DNA from: Burkholderiaceae bacterium | GTDB lineage: Bacteria > Pseudomonadota > Gammaproteobacteria > Burkholderiales > Rhodocyclaceae | NCBI GenBank assembly: GCA_021738065.1 | Contig: JAIPCT010000002.1 | Location: forward strand, 18,910 to 82,909 | Length of the DNA: 64,000 nucleotides | Direction: 5' to 3' | Shown here: piece by piece, positions 35,577 through 44,901 of the stretch | How positions within the stretch are numbered: position 1 is the first letter of the stretch | Layout of the letters: each line of letters begins with the position of its first letter | The notes under the pieces: model-generated | Seen by the model: the letters and a program-made list of their open reading frames with translations, nothing else | What the model was told of the DNA's origin: nothing | The model's database searches: none | Position numbers and translations under genes: made by a program

Positions 35577-37970
35577 GTGTCCAATTCCGCTTTGCCTGCA
35601 CCCGTTCGCGGGCTGTTCTATCTGCTGCTACTGATTGGCGGGGTTCTGCTGGGTATCGTCGCGCTTGGCGGCATCGTGTTGATTCTCGCCTATCCCCAGC
35701 TTCCCTCGGTCGAGGTGTTAACGGATTATCAGCCCAAGATTCCTTTGCGCATCTACTCCAGTGACGGGCACTTGATTGGTGAGTTTGGCGAGGAGCGACG
35801 AAACTATGCGCGCATCAACGATGTGCCGGTCGTAATGAAGCAGGCAATTCTTGCCGCCGAAGACGAACGCTTCTATCAGCATCCAGGCATCGACACCCTC
35901 GGGATACTTCGCGCGGCGTACTCGAATTTTCTTGGCGGCGGCAAACGTCAGGGGGCATCGACCATCACCATGCAAGTGGCGCGCAATTTTTTCCTTTCCA
36001 GCGAAAAAACCCTGACGCGGAAGCTTTATGAAATGTTGCTGGCTTTCAAGATTGAGAATAGCCTGAGCAAAGACCAGATTCTGGAGGTATACATCAACCA
36101 GATTTATCTCGGACAGCGCGCTTACGGTTTCTCGGCGGCAGCGCAAATCTATTTTGGCAAAACCCTCAAGAATGTCAGCATTGCCGAGGCCGCCATGCTT
36201 GCCGGATTGCCCAAGGCGCCTTCCGCCTACAACCCGGTGGCCAATCCGAAGCGCGCACAGTTGCGCCAGCGCTACGTCCTGCGCCGAATGCACGAACTCA
36301 GCTTCATCACCGACGCACAATGGTCAGCAGCCCAGTCGGAAAGTCTGCTCGTCAAGCATGACGTCAATGATTTTGGTGTCCATGCCGAGTATGTTGCCGA
36401 GATGGCGCGCCAGATCGCGACCGAGAGCTTCCCTGATGACATCTACAGCCGGGGCCTGCGCGTAATCACAACCATCAACCGCAGCGAACAACAGGCCGCC
36501 TATCAGGCATTGCGCCGCGGCATCCTCGACTATGATCGCCGCCACGGCTATCGCGGCGCGGAAGCCTATGTTGAAATCAAGAGCTCGGGCGCGAATCAGG
36601 ATGAAGAACTCGAAGAATTATTGAGCGACTACAGCGACAGCGACGATCTGCTACCCGCCGTCGTGCTCGAGGCCACGCCGAAACAGGTGCGCGCTTATTT
36701 GCGTGGCGGCGAAATCCTGAAGATCGAAAACGATGGTCTCAAGTTTGCCGCCCGCATGTTGAGCGACAAGGCCCCACCGAACAAGCAGCTGCGCCGTGGC
36801 GCGATAGTCCGCGTGGTGAAAACCGACAAGGGCTGGGAGATTGTTCAACTACCCGAGGTCGAGGCGGCTTTTGTCGCGGCCAGTCCGGTTGACGGCGCTA
36901 TTCGAGCGCTGGTAGGCGGCTTCGACTTCAACCGCAGCAAGTTCAATCACGTCACCCAGGCCTGGCGCCAGCCTGGTTCAAGTTTCAAGCCCTTCATTTA
37001 TTCGGCCGGCCTGGAAAAAGGCTACACCCCGGCCTCGGAAATCCCTGACGAGCCGGTTTCGATCACCGCAGAAGAAACCGGTTCGCAAGCCTGGGAGCCG
37101 AAAAACTATGACGGAAAATACGATGGCTTGATGACGCTGCGCAACGCCCTGGCCAAATCCAAAAATATGGTGTCCATCCGTTTGCTGCGGTCCATCGGTC
37201 CGCAGTACGCACAGGACTATGTCACCCGCTTCGGTTTCGACGCGGAAAGAAACCCCCCGTTTCTCACCCTGGCGCTGGGCGCTGGCGCGGTGACGCCGTG
37301 GCAACAGCTTGCCGCCTATTCAATCTTCGCCAACGGCGGCTACCGGATTCAACCGCACATCGTGCGTCAGATCACCGATGACAAAGGCAGGATACTGGCG
37401 GCAATGCAGCCGCCGCTGGCGGGCGACGAGTCACTGCGCGCGATTGACGCCCGCAATGCCTGGTCGATGGACAGCATGATGCGAGACGTGGTCCGTCGCG
37501 GCACGGCAACCCGCGCCGCCGTGGCGCTGAAGCGCGGCGACCTGGCGGGAAAAACGGGTACCACCAACGACTATATCGATGCCTGGTTCTGCGGCTACCA
37601 GGCAACGGTTGTCGGCATCGCATGGATTGGATTCGACCAGCCCAAACGCATGGGCAACGGGGAAACCGGTGGCGCGGCCGCGCTACCGATCTGGATCGAC
37701 TTCATGAAAATGGCCTTGAAGGATGTTCCGGAAAGCACGCAGGCAGCACCGGAGGGGCTGGTATCGCTGATTGCAACCGACTCCTCGGGCAAGTCCTCCA
37801 CCGAGTTCGTGTACAAGGAATACTTGCCGCCACCGGCAGACGACCTGCCCAGGGATGCACCAAGAGAGATTCCCAGAATGGCGCCCGTGCAGGACGCTAA
37901 ACCGAAACTCGTTGCGCCGCCTGCCGTCCCGCTGACCCTGCCGGCCAAGCCCGCTGAGAAGAAACCCTAG
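35577..37970 (+). CDS. mrcA: Penicillin-binding protein 1A (bifunctional glycosyltransferase/transpeptidase)
   Basis: Polymerises and crosslinks peptidoglycan at the periplasmic face of the inner membrane. 797 residues with one N-terminal membrane helix (LFYLLLLIGGVLLGIVALGGIVLIL, about 13-38). Glycosyltransferase motifs: AAEDERFYQHPGID near 97, GASTITMQVARNFF and EVYINQIYLGQRAYG. An OB-like insert follows, then the transpeptidase triad: SSFK (GSSFKPFIYSAGLEKG near 465), SKN (near 525) and KTGT (near 659). GTG start with no clear ribosome binding site. The C-terminal tail is Pro/Lys-rich. Divergent from pilM and overlapping the convergent cyaY stop by 4 bases. Confidence 0.97.
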   Translation: MSNSALPAPVRGLFYLLLLIGGVLLGIVALGGIVLILAYPQLPSVEVLTDYQPKIPLRIYSSDGHLIGEFGEERRNYARINDVPVVMKQAILAAEDERFYQHPGIDTLGILRAAYSNFLGGGKRQGASTITMQVARNFFLSSEKTLTRKLYEMLLAFKIENSLSKDQILEVYINQIYLGQRAYGFSAAAQIYFGKTLKNVSIAEAAMLAGLPKAPSAYNPVANPKRAQLRQRYVLRRMHELSFITDAQWSAAQSESLLVKHDVNDFGVHAEYVAEMARQIATESFPDDIYSRGLRVITTINRSEQQAAYQALRRGILDYDRRHGYRGAEAYVEIKSSGANQDEELEELLSDYSDSDDLLPAVVLEATPKQVRAYLRGGEILKIENDGLKFAARMLSDKAPPNKQLRRGAIVRVVKTDKGWEIVQLPEVEAAFVAASPVDGAIRALVGGFDFNRSKFNHVTQAWRQPGSSFKPFIYSAGLEKGYTPASEIPDEPVSITAEETGSQAWEPKNYDGKYDGLMTLRNALAKSKNMVSIRLLRSIGPQYAQDYVTRFGFDAERNPPFLTLALGAGAVTPWQQLAAYSIFANGGYRIQPHIVRQITDDKGRILAAMQPPLAGDESLRAIDARNAWSMDSMMRDVVRRGTATRAAVALKRGDLAGKTGTTNDYIDAWFCGYQATVVGIAWIGFDQPKRMGNGETGGAAALPIWIDFMKMALKDVPESTQAAPEGLVSLIATDSSGKSSTEFVYKEYLPPPADDLPRDAPREIPRMAPVQDAKPKLVAPPAVPLTLPAKPAEKKP

Positions 37971-38293
37971 AGTTCGACCTTGACGCCCGCCTGCTCGGAC
38001 AGCGTGCGCGCAACAGCTGCCAGCAGTTCTTCGCCATCACGCGTACCCATCCACCGACCCGCTTCGGGTCGAAAGTGATAGCCCCCCGATTTTGCCGCGA
38101 GCCAGATTTCCCGCGCCGCCGCGTGGCGATTCAGTATGATTTTGGTTCCGTTCTCACATTCGATCTCGATCACGCCTCCGGGCTTGGTTTCGAAATCGAA
38201 ATCGACGATACCGCTCTCGCTCGCGCGCTCAAGGGCCGCTTCGACGCGAGTCAATTCAGTATCCGCCGCCGCCAAGAATTCCCGTTCATCCAT
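37967..38293 (-). CDS. cyaY: CyaY, bacterial frataxin
   Basis: Iron-binding regulator of Fe-S cluster assembly that acts on IscS. 108 residues, the normal length. Opening MDEREFLAAADTELTRVEAALE gives the acidic first helix that binds iron, followed by VDFDFETKPGGVIEIECENGTKIILNRH and the conserved WLAAKSGGYHFR. Divergent from lptM-lysA by 43 bases, as in many proteobacteria. Confidence 0.96.
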   Translation of the reverse strand: MDEREFLAAADTELTRVEAALERASESGIVDFDFETKPGGVIEIECENGTKIILNRHAAAREIWLAAKSGGYHFRPEAGRWMGTRDGEELLAAVARTLSEQAGVKVEL

Positions 38294-38336
38294 CGCGTGT
38301 TACCATCCTTCGCCTATCGAGACACACCCATCCGCC

Positions 38337-38537
38337 ATGCGTCTGATTTCCTCATTTTTCTATGCCCTGACTGCCATCACAGCCCTCTCCGGCTGCGGCA
38401 CCAAGACTCCGCTTACGCTGCCGCCGCCAGTACCGCGCGCTGCAACACCCCCGGTTGCCGCGCCGGCCGCAAGCCGCGAGGCAAGCTCAGCTACGACGAC
38501 TGATGATAGCAACAAAGCGACGGAGCCACGCCAATGA
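38337..38537 (+). CDS. lptM: LptM-type (YifL) small lipoprotein
   Basis: 66 residues, hidden in the track inside a longer ORF. Signal peptide MRLISSFFYALTAITALSGC with lipobox LSGC; the mature start CGTKTPLTLPPP matches the CGxKxPLxxP signature of LptM, a lipoprotein that mimics LPS and helps the LptD/LptE translocon mature. The rest is an Ala/Pro/Ser-rich low-complexity tail. Stop overlaps the lysA start by ATGA. Its position between cyaY and lysA is the same synteny as yifL in other proteobacteria, which strengthens the call. Confidence 0.85.
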   Translation: MRLISSFFYALTAITALSGCGTKTPLTLPPPVPRAATPPVAAPAASREASSATTTDDSNKATEPRQ

Positions 38538-39838
38538 CTCTCGCCGCGATGCGGCGCGCCGGCACTGAAGACACGCTGCATGTCGAAGAAGTCGCCTTAA
38601 GCGAGATCGCCACGAAATTCGGCACCCCGTGCTACGTTTATTCGCGCAGGGCGCTAACGGCGGCTTTTACCGCCTATCGCGATGCGCTGCAGAAGCATGG
38701 CGTGCTGGCGCGATCCTTGATCTGCTATGCGGTCAAAGCCAATTCCAATCTCGCGATTCTCAATCTGTTCGCTCGGCTCGGCGCCGGGTTCGATATCGTT
38801 TCTGGGGGCGAGCTGGCACGGGTGATCGCCGCCGGTGGCGATCCCGAGAAAATAGTTTTCTCGGGCGTCGGCAAGTCGCGCACGGAAATGCACGCGGCGC
38901 TGAAAGCCGGTATCCATTGCTTCAATGTCGAATCTGCCAGCGAGCTCGATCAACTCAGCGAAGTTGCCGGCAATGTCGGCTACCGGGCTCCGGTCTCGCT
39001 GCGCGTGAATCCGGACGTTGATGCCAAAACCCATCCCTACATTTCCACCGGCCTCAAGAGCGCAAAATTCGGCATCGCTTACGACCAGGCCCTCTCCCTT
39101 TACCGCCACGCCGCCGCCTTGCCGCATATCGCGGTGAAGGGCATTGACTGCCATATCGGATCGCAACTGCTCGATCCCTTGCCGGCGGCCGAGGCGACCG
39201 AAAAGATACTGGCCCTGGTCGACCAGCTCGCGACGGCCGGCATTGCGCTTGAGCACATTGATCTCGGCGGCGGCATGGGCATCCAGTACCGATCCGAGGA
39301 AGCGGCGCCGACGGTTGCCGACTACCTCGCGCCGATGCTGAACAAGCTGAAGGGGCGCCACGAAAAACTGCTGTTCGAACCCGGGCGCTCGCTGGTCGGC
39401 AATGCAGGACTGCTGCTGACTCGTGTCGAAGTCCTCAAGCACGGTGAGGAAAAGCACTTCGCCGTGGTCGACGCGGCAATGAACGATTTGATGCGCCCGG
39501 CGCTCTATGACGCCTGGCACGACATCGTGAAAGTTATGCAGAGCGGTATCCCGGGGGACGGCGCTGGCGATACGGCGAACCGGACGTCCCTGCCCTACGA
39601 AATCGTCGGCCCGGTCTGCGAATCGGGCGATTTCCTCGGCCATGACCGCCAACTCGCTCTCGCTGAAGGCGACCTGCTCGCCATCCTCTCGACCGGCGCC
39701 TACGGCATGGCGATGGCTTCCAACTACAACAGCCGGCCGCGCGCCGCCGAAGTCATGGTCGATGGCGCGGCTGTGCATCTGATCCGCCGCCGCGAGGACA
39801 TCGCGGAACTGTTCGCCCTGGAATCGATTCTTCCCTGA
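38534..39838 (+). CDS. lysA: Diaminopimelate decarboxylase
   Basis: PLP enzyme that converts meso-diaminopimelate to lysine, the last step of the pathway. 434 residues. The PLP lysine sits in CYAVKANSN near 63; HIGSQL, the glycine loop DLGGGMGIQY, EPGRSL, and the second-subunit cysteine in GPVCESGDFLG follow, with YGMAMASNYN near the C-terminus. Fold type III TIM barrel plus beta domain in usual order. Overlaps lptM by 4 bases and is followed after 4 bases by the RND adaptor gene, so the efflux genes may be on the lysA transcript. Confidence 0.98.
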   Translation: MTLAAMRRAGTEDTLHVEEVALSEIATKFGTPCYVYSRRALTAAFTAYRDALQKHGVLARSLICYAVKANSNLAILNLFARLGAGFDIVSGGELARVIAAGGDPEKIVFSGVGKSRTEMHAALKAGIHCFNVESASELDQLSEVAGNVGYRAPVSLRVNPDVDAKTHPYISTGLKSAKFGIAYDQALSLYRHAAALPHIAVKGIDCHIGSQLLDPLPAAEATEKILALVDQLATAGIALEHIDLGGGMGIQYRSEEAAPTVADYLAPMLNKLKGRHEKLLFEPGRSLVGNAGLLLTRVEVLKHGEEKHFAVVDAAMNDLMRPALYDAWHDIVKVMQSGIPGDGAGDTANRTSLPYEIVGPVCESGDFLGHDRQLALAEGDLLAILSTGAYGMAMASNYNSRPRAAEVMVDGAAVHLIRRREDIAELFALESILP

Positions 39839-39842
39839 TCCG

Positions 39843-40973
39843 ATGCGTGCGACCCTGCTTGCACTAATCGCCCTGGCGCTCTCCGCCTGCGGCCAGAAGG
39901 CCGAGGAAAAGAAGGCCGTGCCGCCGCCTTCGCTGATCACCGTGACCCAGGCCGCCAAGGGCGAGTTTGAGGTCGTGCTGGAAACCCTTGGCACCCTGGA
40001 AGTGCTGGCAGACCCGAAGATCGGCGCCGAAGTCGCCGGACGCGTGACCCAGGTACTGGCCCGCACCGGCAAGATGGTCAAGGCCGGCGAACTGCTGGCG
40101 GTGATCGATGCCGGCGATGTCACGCTGCAGAACAAGGCCGACGAAGCCGATGCCCGCCGCATCGAGGCGCTGGCCCGCCAGCAGGAGAAGCTTGCCGAGC
40201 GGCAGCAAGCGCTGATGGACAAGGGCTTCCTCTCGAAGAATGCCGGCGAGGATGTCGCCGCCCAGCGCGCGGCCCTGTCTGCCCAGTTCGATGCCGCACG
40301 GGCGCGCGCCGACAACAGCCGACGCGCCGTCGGCAAGACGCAGGTACGGGCGCCGATCGACGGCATCATCGAAGTTCAAATCGTCTCCCCCGGTGAATAT
40401 GTCAAGGTCGGCGATCCCCTGTTCAACCTGGTCGCGCCGAAGAAACTGCGCGCCCACCTGCCCTTCGCCGAAAGTGCCGGCCCGCGTCTGAAACCGGGCC
40501 AGGAAGTCCGCCTGATCTCGCCGCTGACGCCGGGCAAGGTGCATACCAGCCGCATCAAGGACATCCGCCCGGGCATCGTCGAGAGCGGGCGCAACCTCGA
40601 CGTGCTGGTCGACCTCGACAACGACGGCAGCCTGCGCGGCGGCGGCACGGTGAATGCCAGCGTGATCGTCGCGGCGCGCGCCGAAGCCCTGACCGTGCCT
40701 GAACAAAGCGTGGTGCTGCGCCCCGCCGGCAAGGTCGTCTATGTTGTCAGCGACGAAGGCGGACAGAAGAAGGCGCTGCAAAAACTGGTCAAGGTCGGCG
40801 CCCGGCGCGGCGGGCGCGTCGAGATCCTCGAAGGCCTGGCCGGCGGTGAAATCATCGTGCTCGACGGCGCCGGCTTTCTCACCAACGGCGCGCCGGTCGC
40901 CATCAAGGAGCCGGCTGTACCCAAGGCCGGCCCCGACGCCAAGGCAACGAAGACCAAACCCGCCGCGCAATGA
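39843..40973 (+). CDS. RND efflux periplasmic adaptor (membrane fusion) lipoprotein
   Basis: Connects an inner-membrane RND pump to an outer-membrane channel. 376 residues with signal peptide and lipobox LALSAC, so Cys17 is probably lipidated. Barrel-sandwich (lipoyl) halves around 55-90 (VAGRVTQVLARTGKMVKAGELLAVID) and 160-185 (VRAPIDGIIEVQIVSPGEYVKVGDPL) flank a short alpha hairpin rich in Ala, Glu and Gln (ADARRIEALARQQEKLAERQQ). A beta-barrel and membrane-proximal domain follow. ATGA overlap with the RND gene fixes the pair. No outer-membrane TolC-type gene is adjacent. Confidence 0.93.
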   Translation: MRATLLALIALALSACGQKAEEKKAVPPPSLITVTQAAKGEFEVVLETLGTLEVLADPKIGAEVAGRVTQVLARTGKMVKAGELLAVIDAGDVTLQNKADEADARRIEALARQQEKLAERQQALMDKGFLSKNAGEDVAAQRAALSAQFDAARARADNSRRAVGKTQVRAPIDGIIEVQIVSPGEYVKVGDPLFNLVAPKKLRAHLPFAESAGPRLKPGQEVRLISPLTPGKVHTSRIKDIRPGIVESGRNLDVLVDLDNDGSLRGGGTVNASVIVAARAEALTVPEQSVVLRPAGKVVYVVSDEGGQKKALQKLVKVGARRGGRVEILEGLAGGEIIVLDGAGFLTNGAPVAIKEPAVPKAGPDAKATKTKPAAQ

Positions 40974-43900
40974 CCCTGCCCGAGCTTTCCGTCAAGCGCC
41001 ACGTTCTGGCGTGGATGGCGAACGCCATGCTGGTGCTGTTCGGGGTGATCGCCTTCACCCGCATCGGCATGGACCGCTTGCCCTACATCGAGTTTCCGGT
41101 GGTCTCGGTCACCACCACGCTGAAAGGCGCCAACCCGGACATCGTCGATTCGAGCGTCACCAACCTGGTCGAGAGCTCAGTCAACAGCGTACCGGGCATC
41201 GAGCATATCCGGTCCACTTCCTCGCCCGGCGTTTCGGTGGTGAATATCACCTTCGGGCTGGAAAAGAACGTGGATGTCGCCTTCAGCGAGGTTCAGTCCA
41301 AGGTCAACCAGGCCCAGCGGCGCCTGCCGAAAGACGTCGATCCGCCGGTGGTGGCCAAGGTCGAAACCAATGCCTCGCCGATCTTCTGGATGGCGGTGCA
41401 GGGTGACCGCACCCAGCAGCAGTTGAACCAGTATGCGCTCAACGTCATCAAGAAGAAGCTGGAAACCATCAGCGGCGTCGGCGAGGTGCGCCTCGGCGGC
41501 CGTCGCGACCGCACCATCCGCGTGAACCTGCTGCCCGATCGCATGGCGGCGCTCGGCGTTTCGGCGCAGGACATCAGCGACGCCTTCAGTCGCGAGCATG
41601 TGCAACTACCCGGCGGCTTCGTCGTCGGCGAAACCACAGAACACCTGGTCAAGCTCGACCTCGAGTTCCATTCTCTCGATGCCCTCGGCGGCATGGTCCT
41701 CGGCTACCGCGGCTCGCCGCCGAATGCGGCGCCGATCCGCCTGGCCGACATCGCCGAACTGGAAGACGGCCTGACCGACAACCGCCAGCTGGCGCGCTTC
41801 AACGGCGAGACCACGGTCGGCATGGGCGTGGTCAAGGTGACCAACGCCAATACCGTCGCCATCATCGAGCGCGTCCGCGAGAAACTCGCCAATGAAATCG
41901 AGCCGCAACTGCCGCCAGGCATGAAGATCAGCATCGTCTCCAACGATGCCGTCTTCATTCTTGAAATCGTCAACTCGCTCAAGCAACACCTGATCGAAGG
42001 CACCCTGCTGGCCTCCCTGGTGGTCTGGTTCTTCCTGCGCTCGCTGCGCTCGACGCTGATCGTCGCCCTGGCCATCCCGGTTTCGCTGATGGGCGCCGTC
42101 GCGGTGATCTATTTCTTCGGCTACACCCTCAATTCGCTGACCATGCTGGCACTGCTGCTGCTGATCGGCGTCGTCGTCGACGATGCCATCGTCGTCCTCG
42201 AGAACATCTTCCGGCATCGCGAGGAGATCGACGCCGACCCCGTCGCCGCGGCCGTGAACGGCAGCCGCGAGGTGGTCTTCGCGGTGATCGCCGCGACCCT
42301 GTCACTGGTCTCGATTTTCGCCCCGGTGATCTTCCTCTCCGGCATCATCGGCCAGTTCTTCCGCTCCTTCGCCGTGGTCGTCACCTTCGGCGTGCTGGTT
42401 TCGCTGTTTGTCTCGCTGACGCTGACACCGATGCTCTGTTCGCGCTACCTCAAGGTAGAAAAGCAGCATGGGCGCATCTACCATCTGTTCGACCGCATTC
42501 TCGGCGGTCTCGACCGCCTCTATATCACGCTGCTCGACCGCGCCCTGCGCCGGCGTTGGCAGGTCGTCGCGCTGACCGTCGCCGTGGTCGGCTCCTCGGC
42601 CTTCTTCTTCATGAACGTCGGCAAGACCTTCACTCCGGACGAAGACGAAGGACGCTTTCGCATTTCCTTGCGCACGCCGCTGGGCTCCAGCATCGACTAC
42701 ACCGACAGCAAGTTGCGTGAGGTCGAAGCGATTCTCGATCGCTACCCCGAGATCCGTACCGAATTCGCCCTGATCGGCCTCGGTACTGCCGGCCAGGTGA
42801 ACCAGGGCACGGTGGTGGTGCGCATGGCGCCGCGCGAGGAGCGCAGGCGCAGCCAGCACGAAGTGATCACCGCGGTGCGCCGCGAACTCGGCGCCATCCC
42901 CGGCGCGCGCGCCTTTGCCGCGCCCTTCGCGGTAGTTGGCGGGCAGCGCGGCGAGCCCTTGCAGTTCGTTCTCGCCGGCGACAATCTCGGCGAAGTCGGC
43001 CGCCTCTCGCGCGAGTTCCAGCAGAAGCTCGCTACCGTGGCGGGCCTTGGCCGCATTGATTCCGACATCCAGCTCGACTTGCCGCAACTGGTTTTCATTC
43101 CCGACCGGCTGCGCATCGCCGCCGCCAACCTGTCCTCCAGCGACGTCGCGATGGCGGTGAACATGCTGACCGGTGGCATCGACATCGCCAAGTTCAACGA
43201 CGAACCCGGCGACGGCCAGCGCTACGACATCCGCGTCAAGGCCAAGCCCGGCGAATTCACTCAGGCCTCCGACCTGTCGAAGATTTTCCTGCGCAGCCGC
43301 GACGGCAAGATGGTGCGCCTCGATTCCGTCGCCCGCTTCGAGGAACGCCTCGGCCCGGCGGTGGTGGGCCGTTTCGACCTGCAGTACGCCGCCACCTTCT
43401 ACGCCACGCCGGCCATCCCGCTGGGCGAAGCCGTCGAGGCGGTGCGCGTCGCCGCCCAGGAGGTGCTGCCGGCCGGCTATCAGGTGCGCTTCATCGGCCA
43501 GGCCGAGGAATTCGGCAAGACCATGAAGTACATGGTGTTCACTTTCGGCCTTGCCCTGGTGCTGCTCTACATGGTGCTCGCCAGCCAGTTCAATTCCTTC
43601 ATCCAGCCGGCGATCGTCATGCTGGCGCAGCCGCTGGCGGTGGTTGGCGGCATTGCCGCGCTGTGGGCCACCGGGCAGACGCTGAACATCTATTCGATGA
43701 TCGGCCTCACGCTGCTGATCGGGCTCGTCGCCAAGAACTCCATCCTGCTCGTCGATCTGGCCAACCAGCGCCGCGCCGCCGGCATGGCCATCGATGCAGC
43801 CCTGCGCAACGCCTGCCCGATCCGCATGCGCCCGGTGCTGATGACCTCGGCCACCGTGATCCTCGCCCTGACCCCGGCCGCACTGGGCCTCGGCGCCGGC

Positions 43901-44026
43901 GCCGAAACCCAGCAGCCGCTGGCAATTGCCGTCATCGGCGGCATGGTGTCGTCGACGCTGCTGACCTTGGTGGTGGTGCCGGCGGTGTATTCGTTGCTGG
44001 AGGGATGGCTGGAACGAAACGCCTGA
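40970..44026 (+). CDS. RND efflux transporter, inner-membrane pump (AcrB/MexB superfamily)
   Basis: Proton-driven exporter, 1018 residues. Topology is the standard 12 helices with two large periplasmic loops: helix 1 near 12-30, helices 2-6 about 330-480, helix 7 near 520, helices 8-12 about 850-1010. Helix 4 carries the paired aspartates of the proton relay in LLIGVVVDDAIVVLENIFRHREE, and KNSILLVDLANQRRAAGM lies in helix 10-11. N-terminal MTLPELSVKRHVLAWM and MGAVAVIYFFGYTLNSLTMLA are typical. Substrates cannot be inferred. Needs a TolC-like channel encoded elsewhere. Confidence 0.95.
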   Translation: MTLPELSVKRHVLAWMANAMLVLFGVIAFTRIGMDRLPYIEFPVVSVTTTLKGANPDIVDSSVTNLVESSVNSVPGIEHIRSTSSPGVSVVNITFGLEKNVDVAFSEVQSKVNQAQRRLPKDVDPPVVAKVETNASPIFWMAVQGDRTQQQLNQYALNVIKKKLETISGVGEVRLGGRRDRTIRVNLLPDRMAALGVSAQDISDAFSREHVQLPGGFVVGETTEHLVKLDLEFHSLDALGGMVLGYRGSPPNAAPIRLADIAELEDGLTDNRQLARFNGETTVGMGVVKVTNANTVAIIERVREKLANEIEPQLPPGMKISIVSNDAVFILEIVNSLKQHLIEGTLLASLVVWFFLRSLRSTLIVALAIPVSLMGAVAVIYFFGYTLNSLTMLALLLLIGVVVDDAIVVLENIFRHREEIDADPVAAAVNGSREVVFAVIAATLSLVSIFAPVIFLSGIIGQFFRSFAVVVTFGVLVSLFVSLTLTPMLCSRYLKVEKQHGRIYHLFDRILGGLDRLYITLLDRALRRRWQVVALTVAVVGSSAFFFMNVGKTFTPDEDEGRFRISLRTPLGSSIDYTDSKLREVEAILDRYPEIRTEFALIGLGTAGQVNQGTVVVRMAPREERRRSQHEVITAVRRELGAIPGARAFAAPFAVVGGQRGEPLQFVLAGDNLGEVGRLSREFQQKLATVAGLGRIDSDIQLDLPQLVFIPDRLRIAAANLSSSDVAMAVNMLTGGIDIAKFNDEPGDGQRYDIRVKAKPGEFTQASDLSKIFLRSRDGKMVRLDSVARFEERLGPAVVGRFDLQYAATFYATPAIPLGEAVEAVRVAAQEVLPAGYQVRFIGQAEEFGKTMKYMVFTFGLALVLLYMVLASQFNSFIQPAIVMLAQPLAVVGGIAALWATGQTLNIYSMIGLTLLIGLVAKNSILLVDLANQRRAAGMAIDAALRNACPIRMRPVLMTSATVILALTPAALGLGAGAETQQPLAIAVIGGMVSSTLLTLVVVPAVYSLLEGWLERNA

Positions 44027-44073
44027 GATTAGTCAGTAGGATGCAGAGTGCAGTTCAGGGGGACTGCGACTGG

Positions 44074-44865
44074 TTATAGCTGGGTCAAACCGTGACCGAC
44101 CAGTAACTCGACCAGCATTTTCCCGCTTTGTTCCCGATGAGAAAAGTGAATCTCGCGCGCGCGCTTGGCATCGTGAGCCTCCACCGCATCCACCACGGCC
44201 TCGTGGTCACGGTTTGACATGACGGGTTTGGCACGCAGACGCAGCGTCAGCATGCGCACGCGGTGCGATTGGCCGACATAGGTCTGTACCAGTTCGCTCA
44301 ATCGTGCATTGCCCGCTGCCGCTACCAGCAAGGTGTGAAACTGTTCATCAGCCCGAGCCCATGCCTTCAGATCGTCAAGCTTCAGAGCTGCATCCATCTC
44401 GCTGATCGCATGGCGTAGTTGTTTGATCGAATCGCCTTGATCAGTGCGCGCGGCCGCAAGCGCGGCGGCCGTCGACTCCAGCGCCGTCAGCACTTCATAA
44501 ATTTCGCGCATGTCGACCACAGACACCGGCTTGACCCGCATTCCATGCCGTGGGCGCACTTCCACCAATCCTTCTCCCGCCAGACGCAGCATGGCTTCCC
44601 GGGTGGGTGTCCGGCTCATGTCGAGCATCGATGCCAGCTCATCTTCCGTGTATTGCTCACCGGAAGGCATGCTGTTGTCAAGAATGCGCGCCCGCAGCTC
44701 GCGGTAGGCCTTGTCAGCAAACGGCTCCCGCGCACGATGGCCCGTGCGGGCTGCAGCAGATTTCTTGGCGGCTGTCGGTTTTGGAACCGAATTGCCTAAC
44801 GACTTGACGGAACTACGTGGCGAACCGGCAGAGCGCGCTCGAAGTGGCTTCATTGCTTTGAACAT
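44074..44865 (-). CDS. GntR-family regulator with FCD effector domain
   Basis: 263 residues. A basic, probably disordered N-terminal tail of about 45 residues (KPTAAKKSAAARTGHRARE) is unusual for the family. Winged helix about 50-115: PSGEQYTEDELASMLDMSRTPTREAMLRL. The FCD domain follows, with metal/effector residues in EQFHTLLVAAAGN, GQSHRVRMLTLR and HEAVVDAVEAHDAKRAREIHF. It is the last gene of the ten-gene catabolic run and most likely controls it, perhaps through the palindrome at 53279-53298. The effector should be a pathway sugar acid or lactone; this is inference. Confidence 0.93.
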   Translation of the reverse strand: MFKAMKPLRARSAGSPRSSVKSLGNSVPKPTAAKKSAAARTGHRAREPFADKAYRELRARILDNSMPSGEQYTEDELASMLDMSRTPTREAMLRLAGEGLVEVRPRHGMRVKPVSVVDMREIYEVLTALESTAAALAAARTDQGDSIKQLRHAISEMDAALKLDDLKAWARADEQFHTLLVAAAGNARLSELVQTYVGQSHRVRMLTLRLRAKPVMSNRDHEAVVDAVEAHDAKRAREIHFSHREQSGKMLVELLVGHGLTQL

Positions 44866-44901
44866 CGGAGTAAATAGGCTGAATTGTATTCGCCTAATGA
44901 C

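Noticed and set aside
40798-40818. Partial motif in the RND adaptor (AAGGTCGGCGCCC)
   Set aside because: Matches only about ten bases; the protein text KVGARRGG is ordinary for adaptors and the second half of the motif is absent.
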